Source: Streptomyces kaniharaensis
Lineage (GTDB): Bacteria; Actinomycetota; Actinomycetes; Streptomycetales; Streptomycetaceae
Assembly: GCF_009569385.1 (NCBI RefSeq)
Contig: NZ_WBOF01000001.1
Coordinates: forward strand, 5,527,501-5,591,500
Length of the DNA stretch: 64,000 bases
Reading direction: 5' to 3'
The notes beneath the pieces were generated by a model. It saw only the letters and a program-made list of their open reading frames with translations, ran no database searches and was not told where the DNA came from. Made by a program: the position numbers and the translations under genes. Positions 39,752-48,543 of this stretch are shown one piece after another. How positions within the stretch are numbered: the stretch's first letter is position 1; the number at the start of each line of letters is the position of its first letter.

Positions 39752-40756
39752 ATGCCTGCTCAGGCTCGTCGTATCAGCCTGCCCCGCGCCGCCCGCATCG
39801 GCATCGCCACCGCCGTCACCGGCGTGTCCTTCGCCCTTCCGCTCGTGACCGCGATGAGCGCCCAGGCGCAGACCGCCCCGGCTGCTCCGGCCGCCGCGGC
39901 CGCGCCGGTCGCGCAGAACACCACCTGGACCGGCGCCACCAGCGTCGACGCCAAGCCGGCCGCCGCCGCACCGGCCCAGGCCGCCCAGACCGAGGAGAGC
40001 TACCGCGTCGTCCGCGGCGACTCGCTCTCCAAGATCGCCGAGGTCAAGCACGTCGAGGGCGGCTGGCACGCGCTCTACGACCACAACCGCTCGGTCGTCG
40101 GTGCCAACCCGAACCTGATCTTCCCGGGTCAGAAGCTCGCGATCGCCGGTCACGCCGCTGCTCCGGCCGCTGCTCCGGCTGCTCCGGCCGCTGCGCCCGC
40201 CGAGAAGCCCGCCGCCCCGGCCGCCCCGGCCCCGCAGGCCCAGACCGCGCCCGCCAAGCCGGCCGCTCCGGCCCAGGTCCAGGTCAAGACCGCGGCCGCC
40301 AAGCCCGCCCAGGCCGTCACCGCCGCTCCGGCGGCCGTGGCCAGCACCTCCGGCTACGTCGCCCCGCTCGCCCACCCGGTGCTGGGCGAGGCCTACGGCG
40401 TCGCCGGCTCGATGTGGGCCTCCGGTCACCACACCGGCCAGGACTTCGTCGCCTCCACCGGTACCCCGCTGCTCGCGGTCGCCAACGGTGTCGTGGTGAA
40501 GGCCGGCAACGGCGGCGCCTACGGCAACGAGGTCGAGATCAAGCTCGCCGACGGCAAGTACGCGCAGTACGCGCACCTGTCCGTGATCGGCGTGAAGATC
40601 GGCCAGACCGTCACCGTCGGCCAGCAGCTCGGCCTCTCCGGTGCGACCGGCAACGTGACCGGCCCGCACCTGCACTTCGAGATCCGCACCGGGCCGGAGT
40701 ACGGTTCGGACATCGACCCGGTCGCCTACCTCCGGGCGCACGGCGTCGCGCTCTGA
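39752..40756 (+). CDS. secreted LysM and M23 peptidase, cell-wall endopeptidase
   Basis: 334 aa. Signal peptide to about residue 38 (AQA). A LysM domain that binds peptidoglycan is at 84-132. An Ala/Pro-rich linker (135-198) leads to an M23 LytM-type metallopeptidase (205-330). Zinc ligands are His227 and Asp231 in H-T-G-Q-D and His308 in HLHFE; His275 is in the Y-A-H-L motif. It should cut peptide cross-links during growth, sporulation or resuscitation. ATG with GAGAGGA 7 nt upstream, behind a c-di-AMP riboswitch. Confidence 0.93.
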   Translation: MPAQARRISLPRAARIGIATAVTGVSFALPLVTAMSAQAQTAPAAPAAAAAPVAQNTTWTGATSVDAKPAAAAPAQAAQTEESYRVVRGDSLSKIAEVKHVEGGWHALYDHNRSVVGANPNLIFPGQKLAIAGHAAAPAAAPAAPAAAPAEKPAAPAAPAPQAQTAPAKPAAPAQVQVKTAAAKPAQAVTAAPAAVASTSGYVAPLAHPVLGEAYGVAGSMWASGHHTGQDFVASTGTPLLAVANGVVVKAGNGGAYGNEVEIKLADGKYAQYAHLSVIGVKIGQTVTVGQQLGLSGATGNVTGPHLHFEIRTGPEYGSDIDPVAYLRAHGVAL

Positions 40757-41148
40757 CCCCTGCTCGGGGTGAACGACCACCGCTGATGCGGGGCGAATCG
40801 ACCACTCGGGATGGTCATGTCGGGTGACCGCTCGACCGGGTGATCGCCGCACCAGTGGACCATGGGCGCGGGACACGCCCAAGGCCGGCCCGGCTCGCGA
40901 GACCTCCCTCGCGAGCCGGGCCGGCCGCTGTCGTCTCCGGGGTCTCCTGTCGGCACCTGGCCGGCGGCTGGCTCCAGCTCCGGCGGGCGGAGGAGGCCGG
41001 ATGACCGTCCGGCACGGTCACCATCGAGCCGGCCGGGCTCGCCCCGGGCATCGTCACCCGGCGGCTGTTACTGTTCGGGCGTCACGGGGGCTGCCGGCAG
41101 GTGCAACCCCCGCCGCACCTGCGGAAACTCGGCTGATGGAGGAAGACG
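40757..41148. other. intergenic region, 392 nt, with terminator
   Basis: Contains the endopeptidase terminator at 40883-40926 and presumably the promoter of the next gene. I see no gene in it. Confidence 0.5.
40883..40926 (+). terminator. endopeptidase terminator
   Basis: Perfect 18-bp stem (40883-40900 with 40909-40926) with an 8-nt loop, 127 nt after the stop codon. Confidence 0.8.
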
Positions 41149-42450
41149 GTGGAGCAGACCTTCGCACGCGGCGGCACCGGGCCCGGCATCGACGAAGCCG
41201 CGGTGGCGGCCCTCGCCGACGAGCTGCTCGACTGGCGCTTCAAGGCCGTCCCGGCGGACGCCCACGGGCGTACCGTCCGCGAGTGGCTGGCCACCGGGCC
41301 CACCCTCACCGGGCTCGGCACCCCGCTGCTCACCCTCGACGCCACCGCCCTCGACCACAACCTGCGGACCATGGCCGACTGGTGCGCCAAAGCCGGCGTC
41401 GCCCTCGCCCCGCACGGCAAGACCACCATGGCGCCCGCCCTCTGGCAGGCGCAGCTGGCGGCCGGCAGCCACGGCATCACCCTCGCCAACCTGCCGCAGA
41501 TCCGGGTCGCCCGCGCCTTCGGCGTCCAGCGGATCCTGCTCGCCAACACGCTGCTCGACCCGGCCGGGCTCGCATGGCTGGCCGCCGAACTCGCCGCCGA
41601 CCCGGAGTTCGCCTTCGTCTCCTGGGTCGACTCCACCGAGAGCGTGCGGTTGATGGACGAGGCGCTGCGCGCCGCCGGGGCCGAGCGGCCGGTCGAGGTG
41701 CTGGTCGAACTCGGCGGACCCGGCGGGCGGACCGGAGCCCGCGGCGTCGACGCGGCCGCCGAGATCGCCGCCGCCGTGCTGCGCGCCCCGACGCTGCGCC
41801 TGGCCGGCGTCGGCGGGTACGAGGGCGCGCTCGCGCACGACGCCACCGACGACGGGCTGGCCACCGTCCGCGGCTACCTGAAGGCGCTCGCCGAGCTGCA
41901 CGACCGCCTGGCCGGCACCTACCCCGACGACGCGCCGCCGATCGTCTCGGCCGGCGGCAGCGCCTACTTCGACCTGGTGGTCGAGGAGTTGGCGGACCTG
42001 CCGGACACCCTCACCGTGCTGCGCTCGGGCGCCTACATCGCGCACGACGACGGCTTCTACCGCGGTGTCTCGCCGCTCGTGCGCGGCGCCGGCGACGCCC
42101 CGTTCCGCGGCGCGCTGCACGGCTGGGCCCGGGTGGTGTCGCGGCCCGAGCCGCAACTCGCCCTGCTGGACGCCGGAAAGCGCGACCTGCCGTTCGACGA
42201 CGGCCTGCCGGAGCCGCAACGCGTGCGCGGCGGCGCGGAGTTGACCGGGACGTCGGCCCGGATCACCGCGCTCAACGACCAGCACGCCTTCCTCCGGGAC
42301 GCGGGCGACCTCGCGCCCGTCGGCGCCGTGCTGCGGCTCGGCGTCTCGCACCCGTGCACCGCCTTCGACAAGTGGACGATGATCCCGGTGCTGGACTCCG
42401 CGGACGCCCCCGAGCCCAGGGTCACCGGGTTGGTCAGGACGTTCTTCTGA
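41149..42450 (+). CDS. D-serine deaminase/D-threonine aldolase-like PLP enzyme
   Basis: 433 aa. Fold-type III PLP barrel of the alanine-racemase/D-serine-dehydratase group. Lys91 in LAPHGKTTMAP is the PLP lysine. The C-terminal HPCTAFDKW near residue 402 matches the His-x-Cys metal site of DSD1-type D-serine dehydratase and D-threonine aldolase. It probably deaminates or cleaves a D-hydroxy amino acid. GTG with GGAGGA 5 nt upstream. The GH13 gene follows 96 nt later. Confidence 0.85.
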   Translation: MEQTFARGGTGPGIDEAAVAALADELLDWRFKAVPADAHGRTVREWLATGPTLTGLGTPLLTLDATALDHNLRTMADWCAKAGVALAPHGKTTMAPALWQAQLAAGSHGITLANLPQIRVARAFGVQRILLANTLLDPAGLAWLAAELAADPEFAFVSWVDSTESVRLMDEALRAAGAERPVEVLVELGGPGGRTGARGVDAAAEIAAAVLRAPTLRLAGVGGYEGALAHDATDDGLATVRGYLKALAELHDRLAGTYPDDAPPIVSAGGSAYFDLVVEELADLPDTLTVLRSGAYIAHDDGFYRGVSPLVRGAGDAPFRGALHGWARVVSRPEPQLALLDAGKRDLPFDDGLPEPQRVRGGAELTGTSARITALNDQHAFLRDAGDLAPVGAVLRLGVSHPCTAFDKWTMIPVLDSADAPEPRVTGLVRTFF

Positions 42451-42546
42451 TCGGCGATCCGGGAGGTGTGCGGGGACTGTCGGGACGGCCGGGGATCGAC
42501 GAGAATCGGTAGCCCGGCCCCCGGACCCGGCAGGAGGACCCAGCCC

Positions 42547-44130
42547 ATGACCTCGACCCGCCCCGGCCTCGACTGGCTGGCCGACGCCGTCCTCTACCAG
42601 ATCTACCCGCAGACCTTCGCCGACTCCGACGGCGACGGCATCGGGGACTTCGCGGGCATCGCCGAGCACCTGGACCACCTCTCCTGGCTCGGCGTCGACA
42701 CGGTCTGGCTCAACCCCTGCTTCGACTCGCCGTTCCGTGACGCCGGGTACGACGTCACCGACTACCTCGCCCCGGCCCCGCGCTACGGCAGCACCGAGGA
42801 CCTGGTGGCCCTGGTCGAGGCCGCCCGCCGCAAGGGCATCCGGATCCTGCTCGACCTGGTCGCCGGCCACACGTCGGACCGCCACCCCTGGTTCCTGGCC
42901 GCCGCCGAGGACCCGGCTGACCACCGCTACATCTGGTCCGACCGGCAGGTGGACGGCTTCGTCGCGTCGCCCGGCAGCCGCCCTGGCTGGTACCGGCCGA
43001 ACTTCTTCGAGTGCCAGCCCGCCCTCAACTTCGGCTACGCGCGCGGAAGTTCCGACGAGCCGTGGCGCCAGCCGGTGGACGCCGAGGGCCCGCGCGCCAA
43101 CCGGGCGGCGCTGCGCGACATCATGGCGCACTGGCTCGGCCTCGGCCTGGCCGGCTTCCGGGTGGACATGGCCTACTCGCTGGTCAAGGACGACCCGGGC
43201 AAGACCGAGACCGGCAAGCTCTGGACCGAGCTGCGCGACTGGCTCGACCGCACCCACCCGCAGGCCGCCCTGTTCGCCGAGTGGGGCGACCCGGCCGCCG
43301 CCGTCGCCGCCGGTTTCCACGCCGACTTCTTCCTCCACTTCGGCGGGGCCGACCGCGGCCTGCCGCTGCGCTCGCTGTGGAACAACAACGCCGGCACCGT
43401 CGAGGACTTCTGGCACCAGGACCCGTGCTACTTCGAGGCCGAGGGCCGCGGCACCCCGCAGGTGTTCCTGGACGCCTGGCGCTCGGCCGCCCAACTCACA
43501 GAGGACAGCGGCCACATCGCGCTGCCCACCGCCAACCACGACTTCTCCCGGCTGGCCACCGGCCCGCGGACCGCCGAGCAGCTCGCCGCCGCCTTCGCGT
43601 TCCAGCTCACCTGGCCCACCCTGCCCGCCATCTACTACGGCGACGAGATCGGCATGCGGTACGTGCCCGGTCTGCCCGACGTGGAGGGCAGCGTGCTCGG
43701 CCCTAGCTACAACCGGGCCGGCTCGCGGACCCCGATGCAGTGGCGGCCCGGCCCCACCGCTGGCTTCTCCAGCGCCCCGCCCGAGCGCCTCTACCTGCCC
43801 GTCGACCCGGACCCGCACCGGCCGGACGTGCTCACCCAGCGCGCCGACCCGACCTCGCTGCTGCACACCGTCCGACGGCTGATCGCGCTGCGCCGGGCGC
43901 ACCCGGGGCTGGGCGCCTCGGGCGGGGTGGAGGTGCGGCACGCCGGGTATCCGCTGGTGTACACCCGGGCCGGGCGGTACCTGGTGGCCGTCAACCCCCG
44001 GCGCGAGCCGGGGTCGGTGCGGCTGGAGGCGGGAGTCGCGGTGCGGCCGCTGGACGTGCAGGGCGTGCGGGTGGCGGACGGGGAGCTGCGGGCGGACGGA
44101 TTCGGGTACGGGGTGTTCGAGCTGCGCTGA
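42547..44130 (+). CDS. alpha-amylase family (GH13) glycosidase
   Basis: 527 aa, cytoplasmic (no signal peptide). The GH13 (beta/alpha)8 residues are complete: Asp207 in GFRVDMAYS as nucleophile, Glu245 in FAEWGD as acid/base and Asp332 in TANHDFSR as transition-state stabiliser. AVLYQIYPQTFADSDGDGIG at 14-33 is the typical N-terminus of the oligosaccharide-active subfamilies such as oligo-1,6-glucosidase and trehalose-type enzymes. A small beta domain closes the C-terminus. ATG with AGGAGG upstream. Exact substrate unknown. Confidence 0.9.
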   Translation: MTSTRPGLDWLADAVLYQIYPQTFADSDGDGIGDFAGIAEHLDHLSWLGVDTVWLNPCFDSPFRDAGYDVTDYLAPAPRYGSTEDLVALVEAARRKGIRILLDLVAGHTSDRHPWFLAAAEDPADHRYIWSDRQVDGFVASPGSRPGWYRPNFFECQPALNFGYARGSSDEPWRQPVDAEGPRANRAALRDIMAHWLGLGLAGFRVDMAYSLVKDDPGKTETGKLWTELRDWLDRTHPQAALFAEWGDPAAAVAAGFHADFFLHFGGADRGLPLRSLWNNNAGTVEDFWHQDPCYFEAEGRGTPQVFLDAWRSAAQLTEDSGHIALPTANHDFSRLATGPRTAEQLAAAFAFQLTWPTLPAIYYGDEIGMRYVPGLPDVEGSVLGPSYNRAGSRTPMQWRPGPTAGFSSAPPERLYLPVDPDPHRPDVLTQRADPTSLLHTVRRLIALRRAHPGLGASGGVEVRHAGYPLVYTRAGRYLVAVNPRREPGSVRLEAGVAVRPLDVQGVRVADGELRADGFGYGVFELR

Positions 44131-44207
44131 GCTCCCGGTGCTGAATCCTCGGTGTCGCGGGCTCGGCTTCGCCCGACCGGGCCGCCACCGGGCAGCAGCG
44201 GTGCGGA

Positions 44208-44930
44208 TCAGGAGCGGCTTCGCCGTGAAGCGGGTGGCCGGGTGAAGCAGCAGTCGCCGCAGACGCCGGCGCCCGGGCCGACGCGGTAGTACAGGCAACA
44301 GCTGGTGCGCCGGAACGCGGTGCCGCGCGGGCCGGTGTGCAGGGTCCCGGTTCCGGCGAGCGGCGGGCGGTCGAGCACCTCGGCGGCCAGCGCGCGGGCG
44401 GCGCCCGGGGCGTGCGCGTCCAGGACGCGCAGAGTGCCCGCGAGGGCGGAGGCGGCGTTGCCGAGGAGCAGCCGGCCGGAGAGCGGGACGACCGACCGGA
44501 CGGCCGCCGCCAGGGGTTCCAACTGGCCCACGAGAACGGCTTCGTGGAGCTGGTCGGAAAGCTTCCGACCGGTGGCCGGCTCGGGCGGTGTCGTCCAGAG
44601 GTCGATCGGCCCCTGGTCGGGGATGCGCAGCCAGGCCTGTTCCAGCGACGGCACCGCACCCAGGAGGACGGCCGCGCCCAGGCCCATCGACCAGAAGCGG
44701 GCGGCCAGTCCGAGGTGCAGGATCGAGGCCGCGACCCGCGGTTCGGCGGTGCCGAGCCGCTGGGCCACGATCCGTACCCGCTCGGCCAGTGGCCCGTCCG
44801 GCCCGCCGTCGTACAGCTCGCGCAGGGGCCGGAAGCCCGGAGGCGGGGCGTCCCCGGGCGCGGCGGCGGTGTCGAGCGCGAAGTACGGGCCGACGGCGGC
44901 GAGCCGGCGGTAGTCGGGTGCGGGGCTCAC
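44208..44930 (-). CDS. FhuF-like (2Fe-2S) protein, ferric-siderophore reductase family
   Basis: 240 aa. The C-terminal cluster TSCCLYYRVGPGAGVCGDCC near residues 212-231 gives the C-C-x10-C-x2-C motif that holds the [2Fe-2S] cluster of FhuF. FhuF reduces iron in siderophores after uptake. The N-terminal 200 residues are helical and Ala/Leu-rich as in actinobacterial relatives. GTG 44930 overlaps the stop of a small upstream frame (GTGA), suggesting coupling. No siderophore genes lie nearby. Confidence 0.8.
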   Translation of the reverse strand: MSPAPDYRRLAAVGPYFALDTAAAPGDAPPPGFRPLRELYDGGPDGPLAERVRIVAQRLGTAEPRVAASILHLGLAARFWSMGLGAAVLLGAVPSLEQAWLRIPDQGPIDLWTTPPEPATGRKLSDQLHEAVLVGQLEPLAAAVRSVVPLSGRLLLGNAASALAGTLRVLDAHAPGAARALAAEVLDRPPLAGTGTLHTGPRGTAFRRTSCCLYYRVGPGAGVCGDCCFTRPPASRRSRS

Positions 44931-45200
44931 CGGGCGTCCCCGGTGCGGCCGGTGAGCCCCGCACCGCGTTCGGGCCGCCCGACGTGTTCGGGCAGTCCGT
45001 GCTCACGGATCGGCGCGGTCGGGCGGCGGTCGGGCATCGGCTGGGCCTCCGGGTTCGTGCCGGCGGCCGGGCGGGCTCGGCCCCGCACGGTGAAGCCGCC
45101 GCTGGTGGTGCGGAGGAACGCTACCGTGCCCCGGCAGTCCGCGACCGGTCCTCGTGCCGTCGCAGTGCGCGGTCGCGGTGCTGGCAAGGCGGCTGCTCAT
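44927..45200 (-). pseudogene. small gene upstream of fhuF-like gene, probably frameshifted
   Basis: An ATG at 45200 with an excellent AAGGAGGA site opens a frame starting MSSRLASTATAH. Its third-position GC is good for about 26 codons. From about 45123 on, the frame shifted by +1 has near-perfect third-position GC (AFLRTTSGGFTVRG and onward) and stops exactly at the fhuF-like start. One real gene of about 90 codons with a single-base indel explains both. No homologue is recognised. A real frameshift, a sequencing error or chance are all possible. Confidence 0.35.
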
Positions 45201-45432
45201 GGCGGTTCGTCCTCCTTCGGGCCGGCTGTTCCGTCGGGAACCAGCCTGCCGTCCAGGACATCGCCAAACCTCCCGCTGGGGAGGGGAGTTGCCGTTCACG
45301 TGCCTCCCTCGCGAGGAGGAGCCCGCCTCCCCCGGGAGAGCGGGCGGCTCGGGGGCTGCCCAGTGTGGCGGGCGTGAACGGGGGCGCGACGGCGCCGCGA
45401 GAGATGGGTATCCGGTGCCGTGGAAAAGAGCG

Positions 45433-45463
45433 GTCCACGGAGCCGAGGGGGCGCTCCGTGGAC
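45433..45463. terminator. hairpin in intergenic region
   Basis: GTCCACGGAGC and GCTCCGTGGAC form an 11-bp perfect stem with a 9-nt loop. It lies about 280 nt beyond the PNGase-like stop and 230 nt before the small gene, so its role is unclear. Confidence 0.4.
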
Positions 45464-45694
45464 GCGCGGAACCTGCGAGGCGGAGGTGGCCTCCGGACGT
45501 CGTGTCCTCCGGCCGCGGTAGTTCGATCGTCGACCGAGGTAGTTAAACCAGCGGCAGACCCTGATCCGTCTCGATCTGTCGCCACTGCCTCCTGCGGTCG
45601 AACTTCCTCGTCTACCTCGCAGGTCCAACTCCTATGATGCGCCTCCCACGCGCTGTGCACCAGGGTTTTACCGCCCGAAATCGGGGCAATTTGT

Positions 45695-45727
45695 GCTACT
45701 CGGCAGCTACTCGGCAGCTACTCGGCA
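45695..45727. repeat. three tandem 11-bp repeats
   Basis: GCTACTCGGCA is repeated three times without change, ending 13 nt from the stop codon of the amidase gene. Unit length fits replication slippage. Confidence 0.85.
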
Positions 45728-45739
45728 GTACTCCGGCGG

Positions 45740-47404
45740 CTACGGCACCGGCCAGCCGTCGACGGTGCCGATCGTGCGGTGGTAGGGCCCGTCGGGGCCG
45801 GTGCCGCGGTAGTCCTCGGTGCTGCTGCCGGTGCGGACGGTGCGGTCGCCGTCGTGGCGGTGGGCGGTCGGGCGCAGCGTGTGGTCGACGGTGGTGCACT
45901 CGGTGACGTGGCCGCCGGTGGCCGCGGTGGCCTCGCGGTGGTAGCCGAGGTCCATGGCGGTCTGCTGGTCGGTGTTGCCGGCCGCGTCGCGGGTGACACG
46001 GTAGGTGACGTCGAGCGGTTCGCCCTCGTGGACGGTGGTGGTGCGGTGCGGGCCGCCGCCCGAGGTGGCGGTGGAGCGGGTGAGGTCGGTGGCGTCGTGC
46101 AGGGCCACGTCGTTGCCGCCGTCGCGCAGTTGCTGAGCGGAGCGGAAGGCGAGGTCGTCGCGGACCTCGGTGGTGATGCGCCCGTGCGAGGTCTGCACCC
46201 AGCCGCGGGCGCGGTCGTGGCGGGCGGCGGTGACCGTCCAGTCGCCGCTGCCGCCGCCGTGGTCGGCGAGGGTGGTGGTGACGGCCGCCTCGGGGGCGAC
46301 ACGGTGGTCGGTGAGCTGCCCGGTGGTGCGGGCGGCGCCGTGGTCGGTGTCGGCGAAGAGGTTCATCTGGCCGGTCCAGACGTCGTTGCTCTGGGCCTCG
46401 CTGGCGTTGACGGTGATGCCGACGGTGTGCGGGCGGCCGTCGAGGAGCAGGCCGACGTACGGGGTCAGGTCGAGCCGGTAGGCGGGCAGGTCGAAGGCGA
46501 AGATGCCGGGGACGGGCCGCCACAGCAGCGGGTCCCAGCCGCCGGTGTAGATGACCGGGTAGGGCCAGACGGCGCCGGCGACGCGGCCGTCCACGCTGAG
46601 CCGCAGCTCGCGGAACGGGCCCTTGCCGCAGGCCCCGAGGCTCGGGTTGGCGCTGACGAAGGCGTCGGGCGCGGAGGCGTAGGCGAACTCCTCGCAGGCG
46701 CCGCCGCCGCGGGTGTAGACCTCGGCGGTGAGGCGTTCGAGGTTCTGCGGGAAGGTGAGGTCGCGGGTGGCGGTCGGGGCGGCCTGGGTGAGCGAGAACG
46801 GGCCGGTGGTGAGGAGCCGGTCGGCAGTGCGGGCGGCCGGCCAGCGGTCGGAGGTGGTGTAGAAGGTGAGGCTTGCCGTGATGCGGTAGACGCCGGTGTA
46901 GGTGGCGTCGGTGACGTTGGCGAGGTCGAGGGAGAACGGTTGCGGGCCGGCGGCGAGGAGCGGCGCGTAGCGGGTGACGTCCCGTTCGACGTTCCAGGCG
47001 ATGCCGTCCTTGGACGGCTCCGGGGTGGACGAGAGCAGCACCTGGACGCCGCCGATGCGGACGCTGAAGATCCGGTCGAACTGCCGCCCGGCGACCTCGC
47101 CGTGGAGGTCGAGCACGACCGCCGACCAGGGACCGGCGCAGTCGGCGGGCGGGGTGAGGGTGGCGGTGTAGGGGGTGTCGGGCGGGCTGCCGTAGCCGTT
47201 GCGGAACTCGCGGTCGTGCATGACCTCGACGGTGCAGGAGCGGGTGTCCGGGCGGGTCAGCGGCCTGGTGGCGGTGTACGGGTCGTGGTAGTCGGCGCCG
47301 AAGTCGGCGTGCGCGGGCCCGGCGGTGGTGAGGGTGGCGGCGAGGGTCAGGGCGGTGGCGCCGAGTAAGCGGACGGCGCGTCGGAGCAGGGGGCGGACGG
47401 CCAA
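45740..47404 (-). CDS. secreted PNGase A-like peptide-N-glycosidase family protein
   Basis: 554 aa. A signal peptide (RLLGATALTLAATLTTAGPAH) ends near residue 33. The mature protein resembles peptide-N4-(N-acetyl-beta-glucosaminyl)asparagine amidase A. Landmarks are the N-terminal YTATLTPPADCAGPWSAVVL, IGGVQVLLSSTPEP, a central TYTGVYRITASLTFY and GGACEEFAYASAP. PNGase A cuts N-glycans from glycoproteins; bacterial members may feed on plant glycoproteins. The start is uncertain: TTG 47404 has GAGGG 6 nt upstream, while ATG 47485 adds 27 residues without a ribosome site. Confidence 0.78.
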   Translation of the reverse strand: MAVRPLLRRAVRLLGATALTLAATLTTAGPAHADFGADYHDPYTATRPLTRPDTRSCTVEVMHDREFRNGYGSPPDTPYTATLTPPADCAGPWSAVVLDLHGEVAGRQFDRIFSVRIGGVQVLLSSTPEPSKDGIAWNVERDVTRYAPLLAAGPQPFSLDLANVTDATYTGVYRITASLTFYTTSDRWPAARTADRLLTTGPFSLTQAAPTATRDLTFPQNLERLTAEVYTRGGGACEEFAYASAPDAFVSANPSLGACGKGPFRELRLSVDGRVAGAVWPYPVIYTGGWDPLLWRPVPGIFAFDLPAYRLDLTPYVGLLLDGRPHTVGITVNASEAQSNDVWTGQMNLFADTDHGAARTTGQLTDHRVAPEAAVTTTLADHGGGSGDWTVTAARHDRARGWVQTSHGRITTEVRDDLAFRSAQQLRDGGNDVALHDATDLTRSTATSGGGPHRTTTVHEGEPLDVTYRVTRDAAGNTDQQTAMDLGYHREATAATGGHVTECTTVDHTLRPTAHRHDGDRTVRTGSSTEDYRGTGPDGPYHRTIGTVDGWPVP

Positions 47405-47527
47405 GGGGTGTCCCTCGTGTCGGGCGGTTCGCGGCCGGCGCCGCGGACCGGGTGGACGATCCGGGCATCCTTCCGGTGGTGGCATGTGACCGTCAAGATG
47501 CCCGTCTCCCGGCCTTCGGGGTCCGTG

Positions 47528-48430
47528 TCAGCCGTCCTCCAGTGCCGCCGCCTCCTGCCGGATCAGGTCGCGCAGGGTGGCGAGCCGGGGCCGGAGGTCG
47601 TCGAGCCGCCACTGCATCTCCAGCGGCAGGGTGGCCCGGCCCTCCAGCCGGACGGTGGCGACGTCCCCGGTGAGGTGACCGGCCACCGAGCCGGGGACGA
47701 GCGAGAACGCCCGGTTGCGGGCGAGCAGGTAGAGCCGCGAGCCGACGATCCGCGGCGGGCTGACCAGCACCGGCGGGTCGACGCCGCGGTCCGCGCAGAG
47801 GCCGAGCACGTGGTCGTGGTAGCGCGGGTGCTGTTCGCGCGGCCACAGCAGCAGCGGCAGGTCGCGCAGCTCGGCGAGCCGGATGCTCGCCCGCCCGGCG
47901 AGCGGGTGCTCGCGGCCGAGCGCCACGCGGACCGGCTCGTCGGCGATCCGCTCCAGACGGTAGCCGGGCACGTCGTCGAGGAAGCGGCCGAGGCCGATGT
48001 CGGCGAGTTCGGCGGCCAGCGTGGCGGACACCTGCCCGGTGTCGACGGCGAGTTCGGCCGTCTCCAGGGCGGGCAGCTCCTGTTCGGCCCGGCTGACGAC
48101 GGCCGGCAGGAGCCGGTTCACCACGCTCGGCGAGACGACGATCCGGGCCGTCCCGAGCCGGGACTCCTCGTGCAGCCGCACCCGGGCCAGCAGCGACTCG
48201 GCCTGTTCGAGCAGCCGGGCGCTCTCGGCGGCCATCACCTCGCCGGCCTCGGTGAGGCGGACGGACCGGCGGCTGCGGTCGAACAGCTCGACACCGACGG
48301 TCCGCTCCAGCCGGCCGACCTCCTGACTGACCGTCGGCTGCGCGATGTGCAGCCGTTCGGCGGCGCGGCCGAAGTGCAGCGTGTCGGCGACGGCGAGGAA
48401 GACCTCGAGCTGACGCAAGGTGAAACCCAT
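47528..48430 (-). CDS. LysR family transcriptional regulator
   Basis: 300 aa. An N-terminal HTH (residues 1-60, FGRAAERLHIAQPTVSQEVGRLE) and a periplasmic-binding-protein-like effector domain (90-290). It diverges from psuG-psuK, and a perfect palindrome covers its own start codon, so it probably regulates pseudouridine breakdown. ATG 48430 is chosen; the longer frame would start inside the palindrome region. Confidence 0.88.
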   Translation of the reverse strand: MGFTLRQLEVFLAVADTLHFGRAAERLHIAQPTVSQEVGRLERTVGVELFDRSRRSVRLTEAGEVMAAESARLLEQAESLLARVRLHEESRLGTARIVVSPSVVNRLLPAVVSRAEQELPALETAELAVDTGQVSATLAAELADIGLGRFLDDVPGYRLERIADEPVRVALGREHPLAGRASIRLAELRDLPLLLWPREQHPRYHDHVLGLCADRGVDPPVLVSPPRIVGSRLYLLARNRAFSLVPGSVAGHLTGDVATVRLEGRATLPLEMQWRLDDLRPRLATLRDLIRQEAAALEDG

Positions 48431-48445
48431 AGGTCGAAGCCTATG
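48428..48445. promoter_or_regulatory. palindrome at the LysR start, candidate operator
   Basis: CATAGG-TCGAAG-CCTATG, perfect 6-bp arms around a 6-bp centre. It contains the LysR start codon and lies 99 nt before psuG, so it is well placed for autorepression and divergent control. Confidence 0.6.
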
Positions 48446-48543
48446 AGAAGGGCCGGTACTCATTCTGGATCCCGATGCGCACCGTCCCTAGGCTGATCGG
48501 CACGTTGCCCCACCGCAGTGGCATCTCACAGAGAGTGCGCACC

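Larger units (their letters stand above)
45201..45739. other. intergenic region, 539 nt, with hairpin and short tandem repeats
   Basis: Contains a perfect 11-bp hairpin at 45433-45463 and three 11-bp tandem repeats at 45695-45727. Overlapping open frames on both strands lack ribosome sites and consistent codon bias. No gene is supported. Confidence 0.5.

Noticed and set aside
41068..45006. 1312-codon open frame on the minus strand
   Set aside because: Runs antisense across the PLP enzyme and GH13 genes and out of frame with the FhuF-like gene; no recognisable domain.
45121..45660. 179-codon minus-strand frame upstream of the FhuF region
   Set aside because: Arg/Pro/Thr-rich with mixed third-position GC and no ribosome site; it is out of frame with the better small candidate gene.
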